Shown here: positions 10,785 through 22,451 of the stretch, in pieces
Layout of the letters: each line of letters opens with the position of its first letter
Position numbering within the stretch: position 1 is the first letter of the stretch
NCBI GenBank assembly: GCA_009377535.1
Contig: WHTV01000002.1
Location: forward strand, 52,352-116,351
Length of the DNA stretch: 64,000 nt
Source of the DNA: Kiloniellaceae bacterium
GTDB taxonomy: Bacteria; Pseudomonadota; Alphaproteobacteria; Kiloniellales; Kiloniellaceae
Direction of reading: 5' to 3'
Program-made: the position numbers and the translations under genes
Notes under the pieces: generated by a model
The model's input: only the letters and a program-made list of their open reading frames with translations
Told to the model about the DNA's origin: nothing
Databases searched by the model: none

Positions 10785-12644
10785 TTACTCCGCCGCGCCG
10801 CCCGCGGCAGCGATGGCATCGTGGATCTCGTCCACTGCAGCCTGCTGGCGCGCCCACATCTGGGCGTAGACGCCGCCGCGGCCGAGCAGCGCCTGGTGGC
10901 GGCCGCGCTCGACGATGCGGCCCTGCTCAAGCACCAGGATCTCGTCGGCCTCCACCACGGTAGAGAGGCGGTGGGCGATGACCAGCGTGGTGCGGTCGCG
11001 CGAGACTTCACGCAGGCTCTGCTGGATCTCGCGCTCGGTCTTGGTGTCGAGGGCGGAGGTCGCCTCGTCGAACAGCAGGATCCGCGGACCCTTCAGAATG
11101 GTGCGGGCGATGGCGACGCGCTGCTTCTCGCCGCCGGAGAGCTTCAGTCCGCGCTCGCCGACCATGGTTTCGTAGCCGTCCGGCAGGCTGCGCACGAAGT
11201 CGTCGATGCGCGCGAGGCGCGCGGCCTCCCTCATCTCGGCGTCGCTCGCCTCCGGGCGGCCGTAGCGGATGTTGTAGCCGATGGTATCGTTGAACAGCAC
11301 GGTGTCCTGCGGAACGATGCCGATGCCGGCGCGCAGGGAGGCCTGCGTCACCGCGCGGATGTCCTGCCCGTCGATCCTCACCGCGCCGTCGAGCACATCG
11401 TAGAAGCGGAAGAGGATGCGCGAGATGGTCGACTTTCCCGCGCCTGATGGACCGACGATGGCCACCGTATTGCCGGCGCGCACGGTGAAGCCGACGTCCT
11501 TCAGGATCGGCCGGCGCGGGTCGTAGCCGAAGCTGACATTGTCGAACACGATCTCGCCGCGGCTGAGGGCGAGGTGCGACGCAGCAGGCGCGTCACGCAC
11601 TTCGGCGTCGGAGTGCAGCAGGCGGAACATGGTCTCCAGGTCGATCAGCGACTGCTTGATCTCGCGGTAGACCGTGCCGAGGAAGTTCAGCGGCGTGGCG
11701 AGCTGCAGCAGGTAGGCGTTCACCATGACGAAGTCGCCGACGGTCATGGTCCCGGCCACCACGCCCTGCGCCGCGAGAATCATCAGCAGGGTGATGCCGA
11801 CGGCGATGATCAGAGACTGCCCGGTGTTCAGCACCGAAAGGCTGGTGCGACTCTTCACCGAGGCGGCCTCGTAGGTCGCCAGTGCGCCGTCGAAGCGCCG
11901 CGCCTCGTGATCCTCGTTGCCGAAGTACTTCACGGTCTCGAAGTTCAAGAGGCTGTCGATGGCCTTGGTGTTGGCGTCGTTGTCGGCGTCGTTCATCCGC
12001 TTGCGGATCTCGATGCGCCACTCCGTCACCTTGAAGGTGAAGACCACGTAGCCGGCAATGGTGACGAAGGGGATGGCGGCGAAGCGCCAGTCGAAGAGAT
12101 ACCACAGGATGCCGCAGGCCAGCGCGATCTCGATCAGCGTCGGGACCACGGAGAAGGCGGCGAAGTGCAGCAGGAACTCGATGCCCTTGGTGCCGCGGTC
12201 GATGGCGCGGCTGAGGCCGCCGGTCTGGCGCTCCATGTGGAAGCGCAGGGAGAGCGCGTGGAGATGGCGGAAGGTCGCCAGCGCGGCCTGCCTGACCGCA
12301 TTCTGCGCCACGCGGGAGAACAGGCTGTCGCGCAGCTCGCCGAAGGCCAGGGCGGAGACCCTGACGGCACCGTAGGCCAGCAGGAGGCCGAGCGGCAGCG
12401 CCAGGGCGATTCCCGCCGCGCCGGCGGCGACGCCCGCGGGCGTCAGCGCATCAACTGCCTGTTTCAGCACCAGCGGCACGGTCACCGTGGCCAGCTTGGC
12501 GACCACCAGGAAAAACAGCGCGGCGCCGACGCGGGTCTTCAGGTCGCCGCGGCCGGGTGGCCAGAGATAGGGCAGCAGCCCGGCCAGCAGCTTCAACTGG
12601 CCGAAGTGGACGTGCTCAGGGGGGTCGAGGGTAGTCGGGCTCAT
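10785..12644 (-). CDS. ABC transporter ATP-binding protein/permease, ATM1/HMT1-like
   Basis: TM domain with RAIDRGTKGIEFLLHF and Walker A GPSGAGKSTISRILFRFYD, signature LSGGEKQRVAIART, typical of Atm1-type exporters. Confidence 0.9.
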   Translation of the reverse strand: MSPTTLDPPEHVHFGQLKLLAGLLPYLWPPGRGDLKTRVGAALFFLVVAKLATVTVPLVLKQAVDALTPAGVAAGAAGIALALPLGLLLAYGAVRVSALAFGELRDSLFSRVAQNAVRQAALATFRHLHALSLRFHMERQTGGLSRAIDRGTKGIEFLLHFAAFSVVPTLIEIALACGILWYLFDWRFAAIPFVTIAGYVVFTFKVTEWRIEIRKRMNDADNDANTKAIDSLLNFETVKYFGNEDHEARRFDGALATYEAASVKSRTSLSVLNTGQSLIIAVGITLLMILAAQGVVAGTMTVGDFVMVNAYLLQLATPLNFLGTVYREIKQSLIDLETMFRLLHSDAEVRDAPAASHLALSRGEIVFDNVSFGYDPRRPILKDVGFTVRAGNTVAIVGPSGAGKSTISRILFRFYDVLDGAVRIDGQDIRAVTQASLRAGIGIVPQDTVLFNDTIGYNIRYGRPEASDAEMREAARLARIDDFVRSLPDGYETMVGERGLKLSGGEKQRVAIARTILKGPRILLFDEATSALDTKTEREIQQSLREVSRDRTTLVIAHRLSTVVEADEILVLEQGRIVERGRHQALLGRGGVYAQMWARQQAAVDEIHDAIAAAGGAAE

Positions 12645-12741
12645 CTACCAGAAGATATAGGCGCCCGGCCGAGCCGGGCCAAACTTTCTCTTTGCGGACC
12701 AGCCATGCGAGCCGGCCCATTTTGGCTGGTTTCCGAGCGCT

Positions 12742-12812
12742 CGCCCTGGATGCTCGGGTCAAGCCCACTGCTGTCCGGTTTAGGAAGTAGTGGGGTCAAT
12801 GCGGGCATGACA
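12742..12812. repeat. Degenerate or interrupted REP-like repeat (GCTCGGGTCAAGCCC...GGGCATGAC)
   Basis: Shares GCTCGGGTCAAGCCC...CATGAC with the intact copy at 42788..42816, but is split by about 35 bp. Confidence 0.4.
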
Positions 12813-12823
12813 GCCCCTGCCCC

Positions 12824-14977
<2,154 letters not shown>

Positions 14978-15136
14978 ACTACTGCCCTCGTTCTGCCGTC
15001 TTTTCGCAGGTGCAGTATAAGCGCTCAAACGATGATGGGAAAAGGGGCAAGGGAGCGGGCGGCCCGCCACCTCCCTCACCGCTGTCGCACCCTCTGTGGT
15101 AGCCTGCGCCTATCGGGGGCACAAAGGAGGCGCAAC

Positions 15137-15574
15137 ATGTCGGCAGGCGACCTCAATGCTGCGAGGATCATCCCCGCCCTGCGCTACCGTGACGCAGCGG
15201 CGGCGGTCGAGTGGCTCTGCCGGGCCTTCGGCTTCGAGCGGCACCTGGTGGTGCCGGCTGCAGATGGCGTCGGTGTCGTCCATGCGCAGCTCACCTTCGG
15301 GCCCGGCAAGAGCGGCATGATTATGCTGGGGCCGGGCAGCGAAGGGGACTACGACAAGCTGCTCCGTGACCCCACGGAGGCTGGCGGCGTCACCCAGGCG
15401 CCCTACATTATCGTCGCCGAGGTCAACACCCACCACGACCGCGCCAAGGCCGCCGGCGCCGAGATCGTCACGCCGCCGACGGATCAGGACTATGGCGGAC
15501 GGCTCTACACCTGCCGCGACCCGGAGGGCCACGTCTGGAACTTCGGCAGCTACGACCCCTGGGCAGAGAGCTAG
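15137..15574 (+). CDS. VOC family protein (glyoxalase/bleomycin resistance-like)
   Basis: ARIIPALRYRDAAAAVEWLCRAFGFERHLV ... YTCRDPEGHVWNFGSYDPW. Confidence 0.88.
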   Translation: MSAGDLNAARIIPALRYRDAAAAVEWLCRAFGFERHLVVPAADGVGVVHAQLTFGPGKSGMIMLGPGSEGDYDKLLRDPTEAGGVTQAPYIIVAEVNTHHDRAKAAGAEIVTPPTDQDYGGRLYTCRDPEGHVWNFGSYDPWAES

Positions 15575-15914
15575 CTCTCACCCGCCCTTTCGAGGCGGCA
15601 GCGTTGCCGCCTCGAAGGCCAAGCCGACACAGTGTCCGCAGGTAGGCTACCAAGTCGGTGTTCTCGTCTTCGGCCGGAGCCGGCCGGATGATATTTGAGA
15701 CAATCAAGGGTTGTAGTAGCGGCGATCGGGCAGCGAACAGGTAGCTTTCTCTGCTTTTCCTGCAAAGCTTAAGGTTGATTTTCCGCCGCTACGCTGTCGC
15801 GCTTAACGGGTCATTAAGCGATATCAATTACTCAGGACGTTGGCCGAATCGCGAAAGCACGGCCGGGCCGGCGCCGGGTGGCACGGGCAGCAGTGCGGGA
15901 GAATCGCGGGGATC

Positions 15915-16631
15915 ATGGACCCCTACGTCATCATCAAGGTGCTGCACATCACCGTGCTGGTGGTCATCGGCGGCGCCCTCTACGCGTTCTGGCGCCACTC
16001 CGACCGCAAGAATTCCTTTCTGCTGTATTGGAGCCTCTACGAGTTCGCGCTCGCGGCGGTCATCCTCACAACCGGTCAGGGGCTCATTTCTTACATCGCC
16101 GCGGGAGTGGCGGCCACGGTCCTGTTGCTCGGCACCTTCCACTATCGCAGCAAGCGGCCGCCGCGGTGGGCGTTCATTCTGCTGTTTCTCGCCGTAGCGC
16201 TGCCGGCCTACACTCTTGCGCAGACCGTCGATCGCTCCTACGGGACGGTCTACCTCACGACGGCGGTCAGCATCGCCTATCTCGCCGCCGCCGCCCTCTT
16301 CATCAGGGAAGGCGGCTGGCTGAACGTTTTCATTGGCATCGTCTTCATCGGCCGCACGGTGAACGCCCTGCTGTACCAGACCTGGGTCGACCAGGGCATG
16401 CTCTACATGGTCTACGCTGCCGGTCAGGTGCTCGCGGTGACCGCCGGCGTCGGGCTGCTTCTGGCCGGCTTCGCCAAGGCCTACGGCCAGCTGCAGCACC
16501 GCGAGCAGGAGCTGATCTCCGCCTACAACCAGAGCGAAGAGCTGATGCTGCGCCTCGAGCACCGCAGCTTCCTGTCCTGCCCTCGCGGGCTTCGGCAAAA
16601 CAGCAAGACAGATCAAGCAGCCTTCGGGTAG
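15915..16631 (+). pseudogene. Multi-TM sensor domain ending just after its cytoplasmic linker; apparently truncated signalling protein
   Basis: About 7 hydrophobic segments, then a charged helix LISAYNQSEELMLRLEHR typical of a linker into PAS/GGDEF/kinase modules, then a short unrelated tail and stop; no output domain in any + frame downstream. Confidence 0.5.
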
Positions 16632-16694
16632 CACTTGAGGATCGCCGCCAGCGAGGCCGGCGCGCCGCAAGCAACCACCGGAGGGTCACGCCCC

Positions 16695-17558
16695 ATGAGT
16701 CAGCGCCAGTCGACCCGCCAAGCCTGGCTCGACCGCTTCACCCGGGTTGCCGACCATGTCGCCGACCACCTGGACGATCCGCTCGACCTGCAACGCCTGG
16801 CGGAGATCGCCTGCCTGTCGCCCTATCACTTCCAGCGCAGCTGGCTCGCCTTCACCGGAGAGACGCTGGCGCAGATGGTGACCCGCCTGCGCCTGCACCG
16901 CGCCGCCGGCCGGCTGATCGCGAGCGACGCGGCGGTCGAGGCGGTGGCACGCCAGGCCGGCTACGGCTCGGCCGCGGCCTTCACCCGGGCCTTCGCCCGC
17001 GCCTATGGACGCCCGCCGGCCGCCTACCGTGCCGAAGGGCGTCTCAGCCCGCCACTCAGTCTCTCGCTGCCACCGGAAGGAAACCCCCGCATGTACGACG
17101 TCCGCATCGAGGCAACCCCGCCCGTGACGCTGGCCGCCCTGGAGCATCGCGGCAGCTATATGGAGATCGAGAAGGCCTTCAACCGCATTTTCGCCTGGGC
17201 CGCGGAGCGCAACCTGCTCGGCCCCGACACGCGCCTGATCGGCGTCTACTACGACGATCCCGACCAGGTGGCGGAGGCCGAGCTGCGCGCCGAGGCCGGC
17301 CTCGTGGTGGCGCCGGACTCAGCGGTGGAGGCGCCGGTGAAACGGGTCGAACTGGCGGGAGGGCCGCATGCCATCCTGCGCTTCAAGGGCCCCTATGCCG
17401 AGCTGTCGGGTGCCTACCGCTGGTTCTTCGGCGACTGGCTGCCAGGCAGCGGGCACGCACCGGCCGACGCGCCCTGCTACGAGGTCTATCTGACCAATCC
17501 GCGCGAGGTGCCGGCGGCGGAGAACGTCACCGAGATCCACCTGCCGCTGAAGCCGTGA
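16695..17558 (+). CDS. AraC family transcriptional regulator with C-terminal GyrI-like effector domain
   Basis: HTH (LQRLAEIACLSPYHFQRSWLAFTGETL...) plus MYDVRIEATPPVTLAALEHRGSYMEIEKAF. Confidence 0.9.
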   Translation: MSQRQSTRQAWLDRFTRVADHVADHLDDPLDLQRLAEIACLSPYHFQRSWLAFTGETLAQMVTRLRLHRAAGRLIASDAAVEAVARQAGYGSAAAFTRAFARAYGRPPAAYRAEGRLSPPLSLSLPPEGNPRMYDVRIEATPPVTLAALEHRGSYMEIEKAFNRIFAWAAERNLLGPDTRLIGVYYDDPDQVAEAELRAEAGLVVAPDSAVEAPVKRVELAGGPHAILRFKGPYAELSGAYRWFFGDWLPGSGHAPADAPCYEVYLTNPREVPAAENVTEIHLPLKP

Positions 17559-17571
17559 CGGGTCCGGGATT

Positions 17572-18771
17572 TCAAGGCTGCCGCCGCCACTCCATGGTGA
17601 GCGCAAAGGCGGCCAGCAGCGCGCCGGCGGCCACCAAGGTCGGCAGGGTGAAGGACTGGGCAAACCCGTAAGCGAAACCGGCGAAGCTCGGCCCGATCAT
17701 CTGGCCCAGTCCGAAGGCAGCCGTCATCAGCGCCATGGCGCGCCGCGGGTCGCCACTGGAAAGGCTGCGCGCGTGCACCAGGCCGAGGGCGGTGATGCCC
17801 ATGATGGTGCCGCCGAGCAGGGCGGCGGCGAAGAGCACCGCAGCAGGGCCGCTGCCGAGCACCGAGAGCGCCACGCCGACGCCTTCCACCAGGCAGGCGA
17901 TGGCGAAGGCGCGACCGTTGCCGAGGCGTCGCGCGATCCAGCCCCAGACCGCGACGGAGGGAATTCCGGCAAGGCCCACGGAGAGCCAGACATAGGGCTC
18001 CAGCCACTGCAGCGCCGGCGTCAGGCGCACCAGGGTCGAGATGAAGGTGGCGGTGATCACGTAGCCGAAGCCGAAGAGGCCATAGGCGACGATGAGGGCG
18101 ACGAGGCGCGGGTTGGGCCGCGCCTTGCCGTTGCGCGGTGCCGGCGGTGGCGGCTCCCGCTCCGCCGGCACGAGGCGCAGCACGGCGACCAGCGCGACCA
18201 GGGCCAGCGCGCCGCTGGCCAGCCACAGCCCGCGCCAGTCGACGCCGGCGGCGGCCAGCAGGGCGACCAGCACCGCCGAAGCCGCGATGCCGACGCCCAC
18301 GCCCGCGAAGTGCAGCGCCGAGAGGCCGGGCCGGCCGGCCGCCGCCAGGCGGTCCAGCACCAGAGCAGAGGAAAGCACCAGCACGAAGGCGCTGGCGACG
18401 CCCGAGGCGAAGCGCAGCAGCAGGAACAGCGGGACCGAGGCCTCGATCGCCATGGCCGCGGTGGTGAGCGCAGAGATCGTCAGGGCAATGAGGAACCAGC
18501 GGCGGCGCCCGCCCGGCAGGCTGGCCTTGGCGGCGGCCAGGGCCCCCAGCAGGTAGCCGAGGAAGTTGGCCGAGGCGATGATCCCGGCCTGCGCCTGACT
18601 GAGGCCGAGCCCCTCCACCATGAAAGGCAGGATGGGAGTGTAGACGAAGCGGCCGATGCCCATGGCGGCGGCCAAGGCGATGCAGCCGCCCAGCGCCACC
18701 GCCGTGGCGCCCCGGGCGAAGGCGTTCTCTCGTTCGCCCGCCCTCGGGGCCGCGTCGGACTCGCTGCTCAT
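17572..18771 (-). CDS. MFS transporter, YbfB/YjiJ-like
   Basis: 12-TM pattern; ALAAAMGIGRFVYTPILPFMVEGLGLSQAQAGIIASANFLGYLLGAL. Confidence 0.88.
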   Translation of the reverse strand: MSSESDAAPRAGERENAFARGATAVALGGCIALAAAMGIGRFVYTPILPFMVEGLGLSQAQAGIIASANFLGYLLGALAAAKASLPGGRRRWFLIALTISALTTAAMAIEASVPLFLLLRFASGVASAFVLVLSSALVLDRLAAAGRPGLSALHFAGVGVGIAASAVLVALLAAAGVDWRGLWLASGALALVALVAVLRLVPAEREPPPPAPRNGKARPNPRLVALIVAYGLFGFGYVITATFISTLVRLTPALQWLEPYVWLSVGLAGIPSVAVWGWIARRLGNGRAFAIACLVEGVGVALSVLGSGPAAVLFAAALLGGTIMGITALGLVHARSLSSGDPRRAMALMTAAFGLGQMIGPSFAGFAYGFAQSFTLPTLVAAGALLAAFALTMEWRRQP

Positions 18772-18909
18772 GCGGCGAAGCTAACACGCAGGACGACAGC
18801 CCGATTTGCAAATACCGTCTGGCAGGGTCCCGCGCCTGTGCACGCTTTTTCATCCCCCGCCCTCATCAGGCGTAGCTGGGTGAGAGGGAGCGCGCAGCAA
18901 ACTGCTGCC

Positions 18910-19491
18910 TCACTCCGGTGCGCTGATCGCGCCGACGACCTCCGGCACGGCGGTACCGTTCGGCTTCAGCACCAGGCCGCCGCCGGACTTCGGCGCCTCC
19001 AGGCCCATGGCGTTGAAGGCGGTGGAGTGGCCGACCAGAACCAGGGGCGCGCCCGGCGCCGGCGCGGCGAGAGCCGCGAAGAAGCGGCGCAGCGACTCGT
19101 TCATCGCGTCTTCGCCGCCGAACTTCCAGTGGTAGTAGTTCAGCGCCGGTTCTTCCGTCGGCACACCGAGGCCGAGCAGCTCGGCGGTCTGCCGGGCGCG
19201 ACACCACTGGCTGCTGCGCACCTCAGCCGCAGCGATACCGGCCGCCTTGAAGCGCGCGGCCAGGACGGCCGCCTGGGCGCGACCCGTGGCGCCGACCTGG
19301 CGCTGGGTGCGGCAATCCGAGAGCTCGAAGTCGTCGGCATCGCTGCCGCCTGCCGTCACGTGGCGCAGCAGCACGACGTAGCCACCTTGCTTCAGCTTTG
19401 CGAGATCGAAGTCGGCGGCCTCAGCCGGAAAGGCCGGTAGCAGGCATACCGCCAGTGCGAAGAGACCGGCTTTCACCGTAGTTGCCTTCAT
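18910..19491 (-). CDS. Histidine phosphatase family protein (periplasmic)
   Basis: Signal peptide; YVVLLRHVTAGGSDADD (LRH variant of RHG) and VLVGHSTAFNAM. Confidence 0.8.
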   Translation of the reverse strand: MKATTVKAGLFALAVCLLPAFPAEAADFDLAKLKQGGYVVLLRHVTAGGSDADDFELSDCRTQRQVGATGRAQAAVLAARFKAAGIAAAEVRSSQWCRARQTAELLGLGVPTEEPALNYYHWKFGGEDAMNESLRRFFAALAAPAPGAPLVLVGHSTAFNAMGLEAPKSGGGLVLKPNGTAVPEVVGAISAPE

Positions 19492-19549
19492 CGCGCTTCC
19501 CCCTGAACGAATCCTCCGGAACGGCCATGATAGCGCAGGCAGCGGGCGA

Positions 19550-21388
19550 CTACAGCCGGATGCGGTGGAAGGCGGCCGGGGCGTCGAAGCCCTTCAAGGC
19601 CGTGGTCTCGCTGCGGCTGTCGAGCCCGCCCATGACGCTCGCCACCTGCGGGTCCGCCGCCACGCTTTCGGAGAGCACGATGTCACCGCCCTCGCTCTGG
19701 TCCTGCAGGCGCGCCGCCATGTTCACCGTGGTGCCGAAGTAGTCGAGCCGCCCGTTCAGGGTCACGGCGATGCAGGGCCCCTCGTGCAAGCCGAGCTTGA
19801 TGGTGAGCGGGCTGGCCTCGGCGGCATTGAAGGCACCGAGCTCGCGCTGGATGGCCAGGGCGGCCGCCAGCGCATCGGCCGGCGCGGTGAAGGCGGCCAT
19901 GATGGCATCGCCGATGGTCTTCACCAGGGCGCCGTCGTGGCGCCGCACGATGGCGCCGAGATAGGCGAAGTGGTCGCGCACCAGGTGGTAGGCCGCGGCG
20001 TCGCCGATCCGGCCGTAGAGATCGGTCGATCGCCGCAGATCGGTGAACAGCAGAGTGATGCGCGCCACGGAGACCTCGTCGCCCGGCCGCAGCACCTGGT
20101 CGGAGAAGAGATCGCGGAAGGCCTGCAGCGCCGTCACCCGGTCGGCCGTGAGGGCATCGCGCACCCAGCGACGTTCCTCGACGATGACGGTGAGCGGGCG
20201 CGACGCGGCATTGCGCAGCACCACCCGGCCCGCTTCGCCGGCGGCGCCGAACTGGAGAGAATCGCCCGTCAGCACCACCTCGGGCAGCGCCGCGCCGGGC
20301 TCCAGCGTGGCATCCTCCTGCGGCCCGGCCTCCAGGGTACGCAGGCGATAGCGGCCGGCCGGCAGGTCGCAGGCCTCGCTCAGCCGCGCACCCGGCGCCA
20401 GGGTCCGCTGCAGCCAGATGTGCGGCGTCGACATCGGCCCGAAGAGGCAGTGCTCGCCGCTGCCGAGCGGGCGCACGGCCGGAGCCGGCGCGAAGCTCAG
20501 CTCGACGTTGCGCGAGAAGTCGCGGTCGTAGTCGATGTTGCAGGTGGCGCAGTGGGCGCCCTTGGGCAGCTGGTCGAGGGCCTGCACCGCCGCCTTGGGG
20601 ACGCGGCAGCGCGGGCAGAGCAGGTCCCAGCGCATGGTCAGCATGCCGGCGCGCACCGCCTGCAGGCAAAGCTCGACGACCGCGCGCGGCGCCGCCGCCC
20701 AGTCGTGCGCCAGGCCCAGGGGGCGGATGTGAGTCAGGTCGACCTGCTGGGCGTTCAGCAGGTGGCCGGCCAGCCGGGCGGCGAGGCCGTGGCCATGCCC
20801 GCTCTCCTCGATCTCGGCGACCTGGGCATCGAGGCGGCGGCGCAGCTCGGGGGGCGGCTTGGGCGCCGAGAACCGGAAGGGCGTGGCCGTCGCGCCGGCG
20901 GCATAGCGCTCGGCGTCGGCCGCCAGGGCGGAGAAGACCTTTGCCGGGCGATCAAGGAAGCCGGTCGCCAGCAGCAGTCGGCCGAGCAGGTTGGCGGGGG
21001 TGGCGGTCACGGTGTAGTCGGCGGCACAGCCGCGGCCGTCGGCCGTCGCCGCCAGCGCGAAGCGTGCCGTCAGATCCTTCAAGGGGCCGCCGTGGAATTC
21101 GCGGCGGTGCTCGAACCAGCGGTTGGCGACCCAGTTCACCGGGATCTCGCGCCAGCGCAGCGTCACCGGCCCGCGCTTCAGCCGGCCTTCGAAGAGGACC
21201 GTGCCGTCGTCCTGCAGCGTCTCGAGGACCTCGTAGCGCGGCAGACCGGCCGCCTCGTTGAAGCGCACGGTGTCGGCCAGCAACGGCCAGATGGCTTCCG
21301 GCGGGTGTGCGAACTGCCAGTGAAAACGGCGGCTCCGGGATTCAGGCATGGGTGTAGAGCCTTTTCCGACATCCCGCGGATTGCTCAC
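19550..21388 (-). CDS. Adenylate/guanylate cyclase domain protein with N-terminal SRPBCC-like domain and zinc ribbon-like segment
   Basis: Class III cyclase motifs LLFTDLRRSTDLYGRIGD, ALVKTIGDAIMAAF, YFGTTVNMAARLQDQSEGGDIV; two CxxC pairs in CPRCRVPKAAVQALDQLPKGAHCATC. Confidence 0.88.
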   Translation of the reverse strand: MSNPRDVGKGSTPMPESRSRRFHWQFAHPPEAIWPLLADTVRFNEAAGLPRYEVLETLQDDGTVLFEGRLKRGPVTLRWREIPVNWVANRWFEHRREFHGGPLKDLTARFALAATADGRGCAADYTVTATPANLLGRLLLATGFLDRPAKVFSALAADAERYAAGATATPFRFSAPKPPPELRRRLDAQVAEIEESGHGHGLAARLAGHLLNAQQVDLTHIRPLGLAHDWAAAPRAVVELCLQAVRAGMLTMRWDLLCPRCRVPKAAVQALDQLPKGAHCATCNIDYDRDFSRNVELSFAPAPAVRPLGSGEHCLFGPMSTPHIWLQRTLAPGARLSEACDLPAGRYRLRTLEAGPQEDATLEPGAALPEVVLTGDSLQFGAAGEAGRVVLRNAASRPLTVIVEERRWVRDALTADRVTALQAFRDLFSDQVLRPGDEVSVARITLLFTDLRRSTDLYGRIGDAAAYHLVRDHFAYLGAIVRRHDGALVKTIGDAIMAAFTAPADALAAALAIQRELGAFNAAEASPLTIKLGLHEGPCIAVTLNGRLDYFGTTVNMAARLQDQSEGGDIVLSESVAADPQVASVMGGLDSRSETTALKGFDAPAAFHRIRL

Positions 21389-21391
21389 CCC

Positions 21392-22285
21392 TTACCAGCG
21401 CATGAACGGCAGGGTCGCGGTGGGCTTCCATTCGGCCGCCTCGATGAAGGCCCGATAGGCCTCGGCATCGATGCCGCCTTTGCTATCTACCTTCAACTCC
21501 TCGCCGTGGATACCTCCGGCGATGAAGATGCTGTCGATTCCCGCGGCCTCCGCCCCGGCCACGTCGGTGCGCAGGGAATCCCCGATGGCGGCGATGCGCG
21601 ACGGCGCGATGCCCTCGAGCAGCGCAAAGCAGCTGCGATAGACCTCGGGATGCGGCTTGCCGTGCCAGCGCACGTTGCCGCCCTTCTGCTGGTAGTCGAG
21701 GGCGAGCGCCCCGGCACAGATCTCCATGGCCTCGCCGCGCATGACGATGAGGTCGGGATTGGCGCAGATCATCGGCAGGCGGCGCGCCAGGCCTTCATCG
21801 AGGAGTCTGCGGTAGGTCTCGACCGCGTCGGTATCGTTGAGGATGCCGGTATTGAGGATGAAGTCGGCCTCCGCGAGGCTGTCGACGAAATCGAGGTCGA
21901 GGCCTTCGCGCATGCCGTAGTCGCGCGCCGGCCCGAGGTGATAGCAACGCCGGCCCAGCGCCTGGTACCAGGCATCGGGGCGCGTCTTCAGATGCTGCCA
22001 GGCATCCTCGCCGGAGGACAGCAGGTGGTCGGGCAGGTCTTCGGGGATGCCGATCTCCGCATTGCGCTTGGCGATGGCTGCCGCGCGGCGCGGGGCGTTG
22101 GAGAGGACCACCGAGCGCTTGCCGGCGGCCCGCAGCTCGCGCAGAGCCTCGACTGCCGCCGGATAGGCCTGCAGGCCGTCGTGCATGACGCCCCAGAGAT
22201 CGATGATGAAGGCGTCGTAGCGCTCGGCCAGGGCCGAGAGTCCGGGGTAGAACGGCACCTCGGCCGCGAGGGTCTCAGATTTCAT
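21392..22285 (-). CDS. TIGR01459-type HAD-superfamily hydrolase
   Basis: YDAFIIDLWGVMHDGLQAYPAAVEALRELRAAGKRSVVLSNAPRR ... GKPHPEVYRSCF ... AIGDSLRTDVAGAEAAGIDSIFIAGGIHGEEL. Confidence 0.92.
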   Translation of the reverse strand: MKSETLAAEVPFYPGLSALAERYDAFIIDLWGVMHDGLQAYPAAVEALRELRAAGKRSVVLSNAPRRAAAIAKRNAEIGIPEDLPDHLLSSGEDAWQHLKTRPDAWYQALGRRCYHLGPARDYGMREGLDLDFVDSLAEADFILNTGILNDTDAVETYRRLLDEGLARRLPMICANPDLIVMRGEAMEICAGALALDYQQKGGNVRWHGKPHPEVYRSCFALLEGIAPSRIAAIGDSLRTDVAGAEAAGIDSIFIAGGIHGEELKVDSKGGIDAEAYRAFIEAAEWKPTATLPFMRW

Positions 22286-22451
22286 GAAATCTCCGGGATC
22301 TCCGGGCCGCCAGCGGGGCGTCAGGCCGTTTCGAGGCTTATGGACGAAGTTGCACGCCTCTTCTGCCACAGCCCACAGAGGGATGCAAAGGGGCGATGCG
22401 CTTCGTGCGCGCCTGAGATCGCGCCAGACGCCACGATCCGCCCGTCACTGG

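Noticed and set aside
15589-15616. TTCGAGGCGGCA-gcgt-TGCCGCCTCGAA hairpin after the VOC gene as a terminator
   Set aside because: Perfect 12-bp stem but no U-tract on either strand; may aid transcript 3'-end stability but cannot be called an intrinsic terminator.
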